Assembly: GCA_025458865.1 (NCBI GenBank)
Contig: JALORP010000016.1
Span: 1-58,842 of the forward strand
Source: Steroidobacteraceae bacterium
Lineage (GTDB): Bacteria; Pseudomonadota; Gammaproteobacteria; Steroidobacterales; Steroidobacteraceae
DNA length: 58,842 nucleotides
Direction of reading: 5' to 3'
Each line of letters opens with the position of its first letter. The first letter of the stretch is position 1. The notes beneath the pieces were generated by a model. The model ran no database searches, was not told the origin of the DNA, and saw nothing but the letters and a program-made list of their open reading frames with translations. The translations under genes and the position numbers were made by a program. Below, piece by piece: positions 33,494 through 43,981 of the stretch.

Positions 33494-36400
33494 ATGGTTC
33501 CGGGCTGGGTGCTGCTGATCGCCTCGCTCGCCTACGCGGCCGTGCTGTTCGCCGTCGCGTGGCTGGGCGATCGCCGCCGCATATACCCCAGCCACGTCCG
33601 GCTGCGGCCGGTGGTGTACAGCCTCGCGCTCGCCGTCTACTGCTCGAGCTGGACCTTCTATGGCGCGGTCGGCAGCGCGGCGCGCGACGGCCCTTCCTAC
33701 CTGCCGATCTACCTCGGCCCCGCGTTGCTGTTCGTGCTGTTCATGCCGTTCTTCGAGCGGCTCGTGCGCGTCGCGAAACAGCACAACGTCACCTCGATCG
33801 CGGACCTGGTCGCGTCGCGCTTCGGCAAGTCGAACCGGCTCGCCGTGGTGATCACGCTGATCGCGCTGACGGCCGCGGTGCCCTACGTCGCGCTGCAGCT
33901 CAAGGCCGTGGCGATGAGCGTGGAGGTGATGACGGGCGCGTCGCGCGAGGGCCTGGCCGGGCCCTGGGCCGCCGACAGCGCGCTGTGGGTGGCCGCGGCG
34001 ATGGCCCTGTTCGCGATGCTCTTCGGCACCCGCGCGATCGACGCCGCCGAGCACCACCCCGGCCTGGTGCTCGCCGTCGCCGTGGAGTCGCTCGTCAAGC
34101 TGGTCGCCTTCGTCGCGGTCGGCCTGTTCGCGGCGGCGGCCTTCGGCGACCTCGGCTCGCTCGCGGCGGGCGTGCGGGCGCTGCCCGTGGCCGGCGACAA
34201 CTTCGCGTCCCTCGTCACGCAGACGCTCATCGCGCTGACGGCGATCTTCTGCCTGCCCCGGCAGTTCCAGGTCGGGGTGGTGGAGTGCGCGGAGCCGGCC
34301 GACCTGCGGCGGGCGCGCTGGATGTTCCCCGCGTACCTCGCCGTCATCAGCGTCTTCGTGCTGCCCATCGCGGCGCTGGGGCTCGCGGGGAGCGGCGGCG
34401 CCGCCGTGAATCCGGACACGTTCGTGCTGCGGCTGCCGCTTGCCGCCGGGCACGAGTGGCTGGCGATGCTGGCCTACATCGGCGGCTTTTCCGCCGCCAC
34501 CGGCATGGTGATTGTGGTGTGCGTCGCGCTCGCCACGATGATCAGCAACGACCTGCTGCTGCCGCTCATCTGGCGGCTGCGCGCGCGCCGCGGCGAGCTG
34601 GCGGCGCACTCGACGCGCCTCGTGCTGTGGACGCGCCGCGGCGCGATCGTGCTGCTGCTCGGGCTCGCCTTCGCGTACTACCGAGGCGTGCCCTCGACGC
34701 CGAGCCTCGCCTCGATCGGCCTGCTAGCCTTCGCCGCGGTCGCGCAGTTCGCGCCGGCGCTGCTCGCTTCGCTGTACTGGCCGCGCGCCAGCCGGGCCGG
34801 GGTGATGGGCGGCCTGCTCGCCGGCTACGGCCTGTGGTTCTATACGCTGCTGCTGCCGGGCCTGCTCGCCATCGAGGGCGCGCCGCCGCGCTGGGTGGCC
34901 GAGGGCCCTCTGGGTCTGGGCCTCCTGGCGCCGCAGGCCCTGCTCGGCCTCGCCCCGCCCGATCCGCTCACCCACGGCGTGTTCTGGTCGCTCCTCGCGA
35001 ACGTACTGGTGCTGGTCACGGTGTCCCGCCTGCGCCGGCCCAGCCTCGACGAGCAGCTGCGGGCCTCGGCCTTCCTCGAGCCGGAGCCGGCGGATGCCGG
35101 CCTGCGCGGCGCCCCGATTCCGGGCGGGGCGACCGCGGGCGACCTGATGACGCTCGCGGAGCACGTGCTGGGGACGAAGGTCGCCGCGAGGCTGGTGGCG
35201 GAACACGCGCAGGAGACGGGGCGGCCGCTCGCGCCCGCCGATCCGGCCGATGTTGGCCTGCTTCGCCGCGTCGAGCACGACATCGCAGGCGCCATCGGCG
35301 CCTCCTCGGCGCGCCTGATGCTCACCAGCACGCTGCGCGGCGCGGGCCTCAAGCTGGGGCAGGTGGTCGCACTGCTCGACGAGGCCTCCGCGCAGCTGCG
35401 CCTCTCGCGCGGCCTGCTCGAGGCCATGATGGACAATATGGCGCAGGCGATCAGCGTCGTGGACCGCGACCTGAAGCTGGTCGCCTGGAATCGCCGCTAC
35501 GAGGAGATGTTCCGCTACCCGCCGGGGCTGCTGTACGCCGGCCAGCCGGTCGAGGACGTGCTCCGCTTCAACGCCGGCCGCGGCTGGTGCGGGCCGGGCG
35601 AGGTCGAGGACCTCGTGCGCCGGCGCATGTCGCATCTCGCAGCCGGCAGTCCCCACGTGTCGAGCCGCGAGCTGCCGGACGGGCAGGTGATCGAGCTGCG
35701 CACGCAGCCGCTCGACGACGGCGGGCTCGTCACCACCTTCACGGACGTCACGGACTACAAGCGCGTCGAATCCGAGCTGCGCCACGTGGCCGAGACGCTC
35801 GAGGAGCGCGTGCTCGAGCGCACCGAGCAGCTGCGGCAGGCCAAGCTCGAGGCGGAGCAGGCGAACCAGGGCAAGACCCGCTTCGTCGCCGCCGCGAGCC
35901 ACGACCTGCTGCAGCCGATGAATGCCGCCCGCCTGTTCCTCTCGGCGCTGCGCTCCCACGACCTGCGCGATCCCGAGGCGAAGAGCCTCGCCGAGCGCGT
36001 GGACACCTCGCTGCGCGCCGCCGAGGAGCTGCTCGACGCGCTGCTCGACGTCACCAAGCTCGACTCGGGCGGCGTCACGCCGCAGCCCGCGGACTTTCCG
36101 GCGGCGCAGCTGCTCGAGTCCCTCGCCGAGCAGTTCGCGCCGCTCGCGGCGGACCGCCGGCTGTCCCTCAAGGTGGTGCCGACCCGCGTCGCCGTCCACA
36201 GCGACCCGCGCATGCTGAAGCGCGTCCTGCAGAACTTCGTCGGCAACGCCCTTCGCTACACCCGCCGCGGCGGTGTGGTGATCGGCTGCCGCCGGCGCGG
36301 CGCCGAGGTCGAGTTCCAGGTCTGGGACAGCGGCCCGGGCGTGCCCGCCGAGGCGCTCACGGAGATCTTCGAGGAGTTCCGCCGCCTCGAACAGCCGTCG

Positions 36401-36982
36401 CCCTGGGGCGAGAAGGGCCTCGGCCTCGGCCTGTCCATTTGCGACCGCATCTCGCGCCTGCTCGACGCGCCCCTCGTCGTGCGCTCGCGCCCGGGCCGCG
36501 GCAGCCTCTTCGCGATCCGCGTGCCGCGCAGCACGGCCGCCGTCCGCCCGCGGGCGGAGGGGCCACAGCGGACCCGCGCCGCGGCGCTCGCCGGCCTTAC
36601 GGTGCTGTGCCTCGACGACGAGCCGGACATCCTGGCCGGCATGGCCGCGCTGCTCGGCCGGTGGGGCGTGCGCGTGCTCGCGGCGCGCAGCGCGGGCGAG
36701 GCGCATGCGCTCGTCGCCTCGACGCGGCCCGACGCGGTGCTCGCGGACTATCACCTGCGCGGGGAGCAGACCGGGCTCGAGGTGCTGGGTGAGCTCTGCG
36801 GGCGTGCGGGCGGCTGTCCCGGGGCGCTCATCACGGCCAATGCCAGCGAGTCGCTCGCCCAGCAGGCGCGGGAGCGCGGCTACGCCGTGCTTCGCAAGCC
36901 GGTCAAGCCGGCGGCGTTGCGCGCGCTGCTGGCTTCGTTTCCGCGGGCGCGGGTGTCGGCTCAGGCCGCCGGGCCGTCCTGA
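33494..36982 (+). CDS. SSSF-PAS hybrid sensor histidine kinase (CrbS/MxtR-like)
   Basis: A 1162-aa membrane sensor. Residues 1-510 are a sodium:solute symporter-like domain with about 13 helices (YCSSWTFYGAVGSAARDG; NVTSIADLVASRFGKS). A PAS domain starts near 640 (MDNMAQAISVVDRDLKLVAW). Then come a coiled coil, the HisKA box near 799 (AASHDLLQPMNAARLF), HATPase N and G boxes (FVGNALRY near 913; GLGLGLSICDRI near 975) and a C-terminal receiver (LCLDDEPDI near 1035, phospho-Asp in VLADYHL near 1080). In Vibrio and Pseudomonas such kinases (CrbS, MxtR) control acetate use through acs. Here acs and a LuxR-type regulator lie next to it, convergent, with a 22-bp overlap. The ATG has a GGAGGGGGG site. 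Confidence 0.9.
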   Translation: MVPGWVLLIASLAYAAVLFAVAWLGDRRRIYPSHVRLRPVVYSLALAVYCSSWTFYGAVGSAARDGPSYLPIYLGPALLFVLFMPFFERLVRVAKQHNVTSIADLVASRFGKSNRLAVVITLIALTAAVPYVALQLKAVAMSVEVMTGASREGLAGPWAADSALWVAAAMALFAMLFGTRAIDAAEHHPGLVLAVAVESLVKLVAFVAVGLFAAAAFGDLGSLAAGVRALPVAGDNFASLVTQTLIALTAIFCLPRQFQVGVVECAEPADLRRARWMFPAYLAVISVFVLPIAALGLAGSGGAAVNPDTFVLRLPLAAGHEWLAMLAYIGGFSAATGMVIVVCVALATMISNDLLLPLIWRLRARRGELAAHSTRLVLWTRRGAIVLLLGLAFAYYRGVPSTPSLASIGLLAFAAVAQFAPALLASLYWPRASRAGVMGGLLAGYGLWFYTLLLPGLLAIEGAPPRWVAEGPLGLGLLAPQALLGLAPPDPLTHGVFWSLLANVLVLVTVSRLRRPSLDEQLRASAFLEPEPADAGLRGAPIPGGATAGDLMTLAEHVLGTKVAARLVAEHAQETGRPLAPADPADVGLLRRVEHDIAGAIGASSARLMLTSTLRGAGLKLGQVVALLDEASAQLRLSRGLLEAMMDNMAQAISVVDRDLKLVAWNRRYEEMFRYPPGLLYAGQPVEDVLRFNAGRGWCGPGEVEDLVRRRMSHLAAGSPHVSSRELPDGQVIELRTQPLDDGGLVTTFTDVTDYKRVESELRHVAETLEERVLERTEQLRQAKLEAEQANQGKTRFVAAASHDLLQPMNAARLFLSALRSHDLRDPEAKSLAERVDTSLRAAEELLDALLDVTKLDSGGVTPQPADFPAAQLLESLAEQFAPLAADRRLSLKVVPTRVAVHSDPRMLKRVLQNFVGNALRYTRRGGVVIGCRRRGAEVEFQVWDSGPGVPAEALTEIFEEFRRLEQPSPWGEKGLGLGLSICDRISRLLDAPLVVRSRPGRGSLFAIRVPRSTAAVRPRAEGPQRTRAAALAGLTVLCLDDEPDILAGMAALLGRWGVRVLAARSAGEAHALVASTRPDAVLADYHLRGEQTGLEVLGELCGRAGGCPGALITANASESLAQQARERGYAVLRKPVKPAALRALLASFPRARVSAQAAGPS

Positions 36983-37644
36983 GCGGCCCGAGGCGCGGCC
37001 GCGGCGCGGTCCAGCGAAAGCCGCTGCGCCAGCACCACCGCCTGGGTGCGGTTGGTGGCGCCGAGCTTCTGCATGATCGCGGTCATGTGGGCCTTGATCG
37101 TCGCTTCCGACACGCCGAGCTCCCAGGCGATCTGCTTGTTGAGCAGGCCGGAGGACAGCATGGTCAGGACGCGGAACTGTTGCGGGGTGAGGGTGGCGAG
37201 CCGCGCGGCGGTCTCGGCCTCGCCGTCCTCGAGCGCCGGGCTGTCGAGATCGACTCCCCCGGGCACCCACAGGTCGCCGTCGAGCACCGCCCGCAGCGCT
37301 TCCACCATCTCCTCGACGGAAGACGATTTCGGCACGAAGCCGGCCGCGCCGTGGGCGATGGCGCGGCGGACGACGGCCGGGTCCTCGTTGGCCGAGATGA
37401 TGACCACCGGCAGCGACGGCTGGTGCGCGCGCACCTGAACGAGCGCGCTGAATCCCTGCGCGCCGGGCATGTTGAGGTCGAGCAGCAGCAGGTCCGCGTC
37501 GGCGTTGCGCTCAACCGCCTCGGTGAGCGACGCCACGCTGTCGGCCTCGATCACCGCGGCGTCCGGCAGCGCGCGGCCGAGCGCGAGGCGCAGCGCCTCG
37601 CGGAACAGCGGGTGGTCGTCGGCGACGAGGACCTTCGGGGCCAA
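36961..37644 (-). CDS. LuxR/NarL-type response regulator (CrbR/ErdR-like)
   Basis: A 227-aa response regulator. The receiver (VLVADDHPLFREALRLAL; phospho-Asp in DLLLLDLNMPG near residue 57; VPKSSS with Lys) is followed by a LuxR helix-turn-helix near residues 155-205 (LTPQQFRVLTMLSSG, NKQIAWELGVSEATIKAHM). A TTG at 37644 with GGGGGA about 7 nt upstream is the best start because only it falls just before the receiver and after acs. It is 20 nt downstream of acs on the same strand and convergent with the SSSF kinase, its likely partner. Confidence 0.88.
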   Translation of the reverse strand: MAPKVLVADDHPLFREALRLALGRALPDAAVIEADSVASLTEAVERNADADLLLLDLNMPGAQGFSALVQVRAHQPSLPVVIISANEDPAVVRRAIAHGAAGFVPKSSSVEEMVEALRAVLDGDLWVPGGVDLDSPALEDGEAETAARLATLTPQQFRVLTMLSSGLLNKQIAWELGVSEATIKAHMTAIMQKLGATNRTQAVVLAQRLSLDRAAAAPRAAQDGPAA

Positions 37645-37664
37645 GGCTCGATCCCCCGCGAGCG

Positions 37665-39614
<1,950 letters not shown>

Positions 39615-39651
39615 CTGCGTTTCCCCCCGAGCATGGCCCCGCCCGGCCTCA

Positions 39652-39665
39652 TTGACCAAGGTCAA
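39652..39665. promoter_or_regulatory. TTGACCAAGGTCAA palindrome, FNR/CRP-type operator candidate
   Basis: A perfect 14-bp palindrome between the divergent acs (start 39614) and porin (start 39818) genes, 38 nt ahead of the acs start codon. It differs from the FNR/Anr consensus TTGAT-N4-ATCAA only in the two inner bases (C/G for T/A). A second 10-bp palindrome, GACCATGGTC, lies at 39698-39707. Either could be read by an FNR/CRP-family protein or by the adjacent LuxR-type regulator. It is the only such site I found in the window. Confidence 0.5.
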
Positions 39666-39817
39666 AGCATTTTACGGACCGCCCGTGGGATGAATAGGAC
39701 CATGGTCGTACGGGTAATCCGCGCCCTCCGGGCGCCCGGTGTCGACCATCCGCCAATGGAGCCCGTGTCCGCGGCGCCGCTAGGCTCGATCCCGGACACC
39801 GAGGGGAGGACCGCCAG

Positions 39818-41158
39818 ATGAACTCGAAGACCCAACGGGTGGCGATCACGCTGGCCGCGGCGGCCGCCCTGGCCCTGCCGGGCGCCGTGCTGGCCCAGAC
39901 CGACAAGGAGCGCGAGCTCGAGGCACGGGTGAGCGAACTCGAGAAGATCGTGCAGCAGCTGCTCTCGGAGCGGCAGGCCGCCGGCGCCGCACCGGCCGCC
40001 GTAGCGGCGGCGCCCGCTGCGCCGTCGCCCGCCCCAGCGAAGGCCGGTCCGCCGCCCATCCAGGAAACCTCCATCGTGCCGAACGCGCTGGCGGGCACGA
40101 AGTTCTTCATCACGGGCTACGGCAAGCTCGACGTGCTGTACACGGACACGCAGGACGGGCGGATGCCGGCGGGAGCCGGTCGTGACTTCTACCTTCCCTC
40201 CGCCACGCCGGTCGGCAACGGCCCCTCGTACCAGGAGCTGCAGGCGCACATCAAGCAGACCCGCGTGATGTTCGGGACCGACTCGAGCTACGACGGCCAC
40301 AAGCTCGGCGCGAGGCTCGAGTTCGACCTGTACGGCACCTCGCTCGGCAACGAGCGCATCACCAACACCTACGGCCTGCAGGTCCGCCACGCGTTCATCA
40401 CCTACGACAAGTGGCTGTTCGGCCAGACCTGGTCGAACTTCCAGGACGTGACGACACTGCCGGAGAGCGTGGACTTCATCGGCAACACCGACGGTCAGAT
40501 TTTCGTGCGCCAGCCGCAGCTGCGCTACGCGACAGGCGGCCTGTCGCTGTCGCTCGAGAACCCGGAGACGACGATCGTGCCCTTCGGCGGCGGGATCCAG
40601 CTCGTCTCCGACGAGAACCGCGCGCCGGACATGACCGCGGCCTACCAGTGGCAGGGATCCTGGGGCCACCTGCGCATGGCCGCGCTCGCCCGCGAACTGC
40701 GCTACGACATCGGCACGACCTCCGACGAGTCCTTCGCGCTGGCCGCCCAGCTGTCGGGCAAGTTCATGATCGGCCGCGACGACGTGCGGTTCACGCTGAT
40801 CGGCGGCGACGCCATCGGCCGCTACACGGCGCTCAACTTCGCCAACGACGCCGTGATCGACGCCGGCGGGAACCTCGAGGCGATCTCCGGCATCGCCGGC
40901 TCGATCGCCTGGCGCCACGTGTTCACGCCGCAGTGGCGCACGAACCTGATGGTCGCCTACGGCGAGTACGACAACGACGTCTCGCTCACCGGCGGGAGCG
41001 TGAACAGGAGCTCGGTGTCCTGGGCGGCCAACGCGTTCTATTCGCCGGTGCCCAAGCTCGACCTGGGCCTGGAGTTCCGCTACGCAAAGCGCGAGCTCGA
41101 AGACGGCACGGACGGTTCGATGAGCCGCCTGCAGGCGACGGCGAAGTACGCGTTCTAG
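39818..41158 (+). CDS. DcaP-family trimeric outer-membrane porin
   Basis: A 446-aa porin. A signal peptide (residues 1-26, ending VLAQ) is followed by a short coiled coil (ERELEARVSELEKIVQQLL, typical of DcaP N-termini) and an Ala/Pro linker, then a 16-strand-type barrel (FITGYGKLDVLYTD; HAFITYDKWLFGQTWSNF; final strand QATAKYAF ending in Phe). DcaP porins take up dicarboxylates and other small anions. Sharing a divergent region with acs, it may admit acetate or related acids. The ATG has a GAGGGGAGGA site. A GGGGACAGTCCCC repeat follows its stop. Confidence 0.88.
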   Translation: MNSKTQRVAITLAAAAALALPGAVLAQTDKERELEARVSELEKIVQQLLSERQAAGAAPAAVAAAPAAPSPAPAKAGPPPIQETSIVPNALAGTKFFITGYGKLDVLYTDTQDGRMPAGAGRDFYLPSATPVGNGPSYQELQAHIKQTRVMFGTDSSYDGHKLGARLEFDLYGTSLGNERITNTYGLQVRHAFITYDKWLFGQTWSNFQDVTTLPESVDFIGNTDGQIFVRQPQLRYATGGLSLSLENPETTIVPFGGGIQLVSDENRAPDMTAAYQWQGSWGHLRMAALARELRYDIGTTSDESFALAAQLSGKFMIGRDDVRFTLIGGDAIGRYTALNFANDAVIDAGGNLEAISGIAGSIAWRHVFTPQWRTNLMVAYGEYDNDVSLTGGSVNRSSVSWAANAFYSPVPKLDLGLEFRYAKRELEDGTDGSMSRLQATAKYAF

Positions 41159-41162
41159 GAGA

Positions 41163-41175
41163 GGGGACAGTCCCC
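41163..41175. repeat. GGGGACAGTCCCC palindrome, copy 2
   Basis: Second copy of the palindrome, 4 nt after the porin stop and touching the stop codon of the convergent YpfJ-like gene. Between two convergent genes it could act as a bidirectional stem, but the stem is short (five to six bp) with no T-run. Confidence 0.6.
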
Positions 41176-42035
41176 TATACCGCCCCGCTGAACGTGTCGC
41201 AGGCTTCGAGCGAGCCGGATTCGAGACCACGCCGGAACCAGCGCATGCGCTGCTCCGAGGTGCCGTGGGTGAACGAGTCGGGCACCACGCGGCCCTGCGC
41301 CTGGCGCTGCAGCCGGTCGTCGCCTACTGCGCTCGCCGCGCCGAGGGCCTCTTCGACGTCGCCGGCCTCGAGGATGCCCTTGGTGCGATCGGCGTGGTGC
41401 GCCCAGACGCCGGCGTAGCAGTCGGCCTGCAGCTCGAGGCGGACGGAGAGCTGGTTCGCCTCGGCCTGGCCTGAGCGCTGCTGGAGCTCGTGCACCTTGC
41501 CCGAGGTGCCGAGCAGGTTCTGCACGTGGTGGCCCACCTCGTGCGCGATGACGTAGGCCTCCGCGAAGTCGCCGCCGGCCCCGAGGCGACGCTCGAGGTC
41601 GTCGAAGAAGGACAGGTCGATGAACACGCGCTGGTCTGCCGGGCAGTAGAAGGGGCCCATCGCGGCTTCGGCGAAGCCGCAGCCCGACTCGACCGCGCCG
41701 CTGAACAGCACCAGCGCCGGCTCGCGGTAGGTCCCTCCACCCGCCTGGAACAGCGAGTGCCACACGTCCTCCGTGTCGGCCAGCACGACCGAGACGAACT
41801 CCCGGTGCCGCGCGTCCTCCGGGGTCTCGACGTAGGGCGCGTCGGACTGCTGGCTGCCGCCGACATCCACCGCCTGCATGCCGGACAGCAGCACGCGTGG
41901 GTCCACGCCGAGGAACAGGCTGATCACGACGACGGCGACCAGGCCCAGCCCGCCGCCCACCATGCCGCGGCGCACCGGCCGGCTGCCGCGCCGGTCCTCC
42001 ACGTTGCTGCTCTGCCTGCGGCCTTCCCAGCGCAT
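41175..42035 (-). CDS. ypfJ: Neutral zinc metallopeptidase (YpfJ-like)
   Basis: A 286-aa protein with one N-terminal helix (residues 27-45) that anchors it in the inner membrane. The zinc site is AYVIAHEVGHHVQNLLG (HExxH), with the distal Glu in RLELQADCYAGVWAHH. Other family blocks: GCGFAEAAMGPFYCPADQRVFIDLSFF and SFTHGTSEQRMRWFRRGL. The physiological substrate is unknown. It is divergent from the YqjD gene. Confidence 0.92.
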   Translation of the reverse strand: MRWEGRRQSSNVEDRRGSRPVRRGMVGGGLGLVAVVVISLFLGVDPRVLLSGMQAVDVGGSQQSDAPYVETPEDARHREFVSVVLADTEDVWHSLFQAGGGTYREPALVLFSGAVESGCGFAEAAMGPFYCPADQRVFIDLSFFDDLERRLGAGGDFAEAYVIAHEVGHHVQNLLGTSGKVHELQQRSGQAEANQLSVRLELQADCYAGVWAHHADRTKGILEAGDVEEALGAASAVGDDRLQRQAQGRVVPDSFTHGTSEQRMRWFRRGLESGSLEACDTFSGAV

Positions 42036-42110
42036 GCCCGGTCCTCCCCGTTGCCCGGAAATCTAGCATGGACAGGCAGTTGCGGACCGGAGCGTGGACA
42101 AAAGCCGCTA

Positions 42111-42138
42111 TTGCGCCTGCTCGCCCGGGCGGTAGGAT
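42111..42138 (+). promoter_or_regulatory. Possible sigma-70 promoter for yqjDEK
   Basis: TTGCGC (42111-42116) and TAGGAT (42133-42138) are 16 nt apart, and the first ATG lies 30 nt downstream with GGAGG in between. A plausible but imperfect match. Confidence 0.35.
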
Positions 42139-42168
42139 GACCACAGGTTGGTCCACGGAGGATTGAAC

Positions 42169-42474
42169 ATGACCCAGAAGCCCGACACTGCCCAGCTCAT
42201 GGAAGACCTGAGGATCGTGGTGGAGGATGCGGAGGCCCTGATCAAGGCCACCGCGGGCCATACCGGCGAGAAGTTCGAGGGCGCCCGCAGCCGGGCCGAG
42301 GAGTCGCTGCGCGCGGCCCGCGCCCGGCTCGCCGACATCGAGGGCGAGGTATCCATGCGCGCCCGGCAGGCGGCCCGTCACACCGACCTGTACGTGCACG
42401 AGAATCCCTGGGGGGCGATCGGCGTCGCGGCCGGCGTCGCCTTCATCCTCGGCCTGCTCGCGGGCCGTCGCTGA
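42169..42474 (+). CDS. yqjD: YqjD/ElaB (DUF883) family membrane-anchored protein
   Basis: A 101-aa protein: a long amphipathic helix (residues 5-70) then a C-terminal membrane helix in the pattern VHENPWGAIGVAAGVAFILGLL, characteristic of YqjD/ElaB. These tail-anchored proteins bind ribosomes at the membrane in stationary phase in E. coli. The ATG follows GGAGG. It is first of a three-gene run matching E. coli yqjD-yqjE-yqjK. Confidence 0.88.
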   Translation: MTQKPDTAQLMEDLRIVVEDAEALIKATAGHTGEKFEGARSRAEESLRAARARLADIEGEVSMRARQAARHTDLYVHENPWGAIGVAAGVAFILGLLAGRR

Positions 42475-42479
42475 TCCCC

Positions 42480-42887
42480 ATGATGGACGAGCCGGACATG
42501 GATCCGCCGCGCGAGCGCACGGGCGGGCTGTTCGCTTCCGCGCGGCACCTGGCCGCGACCGCGCTCGCGATCGCGCACAACCGCCTCGAGCTCATCACCA
42601 CCGAGGTCGAGGAGGAGCTGTACAGGGTCGCGGAGATCATGGTGCTCGCGCTCATTGCCATCTTCTTCGCCGGCCTGACGGTGCTGATGCTGGCTTTCCT
42701 CGTGGTGCTGCTGTGGTGGGAAGAGCACCGGCTGCTGGCCGCCTCGCTGACGGTGCTGGTGTTCCTCGCGGTGACGCTCGGGGCCGTGTACCTGGCGAGG
42801 CACAAGCTGCGGGCGCGGCCGAAGCTGCTGCACGCGACCATCGAGGAGCTGAAGCGCGATCGCGACGCGCTGGAGGGCCGCAAGTGA
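42480..42887 (+). CDS. yqjE: YqjE-like phage-holin-family membrane protein
   Basis: A 135-aa protein with two hydrophobic helices (about residues 58-83 and 88-108) between helical ends: FASARHLAATALAIAHNRLELITTEVEEE is the conserved N-terminal helix of the family. No function is established. It begins 5 nt after yqjD and its TGA overlaps the GTG of yqjK. Confidence 0.85.
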   Translation: MMDEPDMDPPRERTGGLFASARHLAATALAIAHNRLELITTEVEEELYRVAEIMVLALIAIFFAGLTVLMLAFLVVLLWWEEHRLLAASLTVLVFLAVTLGAVYLARHKLRARPKLLHATIEELKRDRDALEGRK

Positions 42888-43210
42888 CCTCGCGGGCCGC
42901 GCAGCTCGAGGCCCGGCGCCGCCTGCTGGTGGCCGAGAGCAAGGTGCAGCGCGAGTCGCTGCGCCTCGAGGCAACGCACATCGGCGATACGCTCCAGCGG
43001 GTGGATCGCAGCGTCATGGCGGTACGGCGGCTCGCGCGCAACCCCTGGGTCATCGGCGCTGGGGTCGTCGCGCTGTTCCTGCTGCGCCGCTACCCGCTCG
43101 CGAACTGGGCGCTGCGCGGCATCGCCCTGACGGGCACCGCGCGTCGCGCGATGGGCACGCTCAACCAGCTGGCCGGCTCGGCGCCTGCGCGCGGCGGCCC
43201 GGGCCGGTAG
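42884..43210 (+). CDS. yqjK: YqjK-like protein
   Basis: A 108-aa basic protein, with start GTG at 42884 in a GTGA overlap. RRRLLVAESKVQRESLRLE and a short hydrophobic patch (NPWVIGAGVVALFLL) match what I know of YqjK in size and order. Function unknown; the context with YqjD and YqjE is the main evidence. Confidence 0.7.
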   Translation: MTSRAAQLEARRRLLVAESKVQRESLRLEATHIGDTLQRVDRSVMAVRRLARNPWVIGAGVVALFLLRRYPLANWALRGIALTGTARRAMGTLNQLAGSAPARGGPGR

Positions 43211-43254
43211 ACTCCGCAACGCCGCGACCCGCGGCGCCCGGTACAGGCGCGACC

Positions 43255-43914
43255 ATGCCGCTTCGAGCGACCGTCATCCCCGTCACGCCTTTCGCCCAGA
43301 ACTGCTCGGTCGTCTGGGACGACGCCACCGGCCGCGGCGCCGTGATCGACCCGGGCGGCGACCTCGACCGCGTGCTCGCCGCCGCTGAGGAGGAGGGCGT
43401 GACGCTCGAGAAGATCCTGCTCACGCATGCGCACATCGACCACGCCGGCGCGACCGCGGAGCTGGCGCGCCTGCGCGGGCTGCCGATCGAGGGCCCGCAT
43501 CCGGGCGACCGCTTCTGGATCGAGCAGCTACCCCAGCAGGGCGCCATGTTCGGCCTCGGCAAGTCGGAGAGCTTCGAGCCGACGCGCTGGCTCGGCCACG
43601 GCGACACCGTGACGGTCGGCAACCTGCCGCTCGAGGTCCTGCATTGCCCCGGGCACACGCCGGGCCACGTCGTGTTCTTCGACCGCGGCGCGCGCGTCGC
43701 CTTCGTGGGCGATGTGCTGTTCGCAGGCTCCATCGGCCGCACGGACTTTCCCGGCGGCGACTACGCCACGCTCATCCGCGCGATCCGGGAGAACCTGTTC
43801 CCGCTCGGCGACGACGTGCGCTTCGTGCCCGGGCATGGGCCGATGTCGACGTTCGGGGAGGAGCGACGCACGAATCCCTTTGTCGGCGACCGCGCGGTAG
43901 GGAGTAACGGGTAG
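43255..43914 (+). CDS. MBL-fold metallohydrolase (YcbL/glyoxalase II-like)
   Basis: A 219-aa hydrolase with the full metal site: LLTHAHIDHAGA (HxHxDH), LHCPGHTPGHVVFF (His), VAFVGDVLFAGSIGRTDFPGGD (Asp) and RFVPGHGPMSTFGEE (final His). The GSIGRTDFPGGD block is typical of YcbL-type glyoxalase II relatives, which hydrolyse thioesters. The gene ends 67 nt before the defence locus and seems to be the last housekeeping gene on its left side. Confidence 0.9.
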   Translation: MPLRATVIPVTPFAQNCSVVWDDATGRGAVIDPGGDLDRVLAAAEEEGVTLEKILLTHAHIDHAGATAELARLRGLPIEGPHPGDRFWIEQLPQQGAMFGLGKSESFEPTRWLGHGDTVTVGNLPLEVLHCPGHTPGHVVFFDRGARVAFVGDVLFAGSIGRTDFPGGDYATLIRAIRENLFPLGDDVRFVPGHGPMSTFGEERRTNPFVGDRAVGSNG

Positions 43915-43981
43915 CAGGCGGGGCAACGTCCGGGTAATCTCGGCCGGCGACGGGCCAACTGGCCTCGCGAGAGAGACAGCC

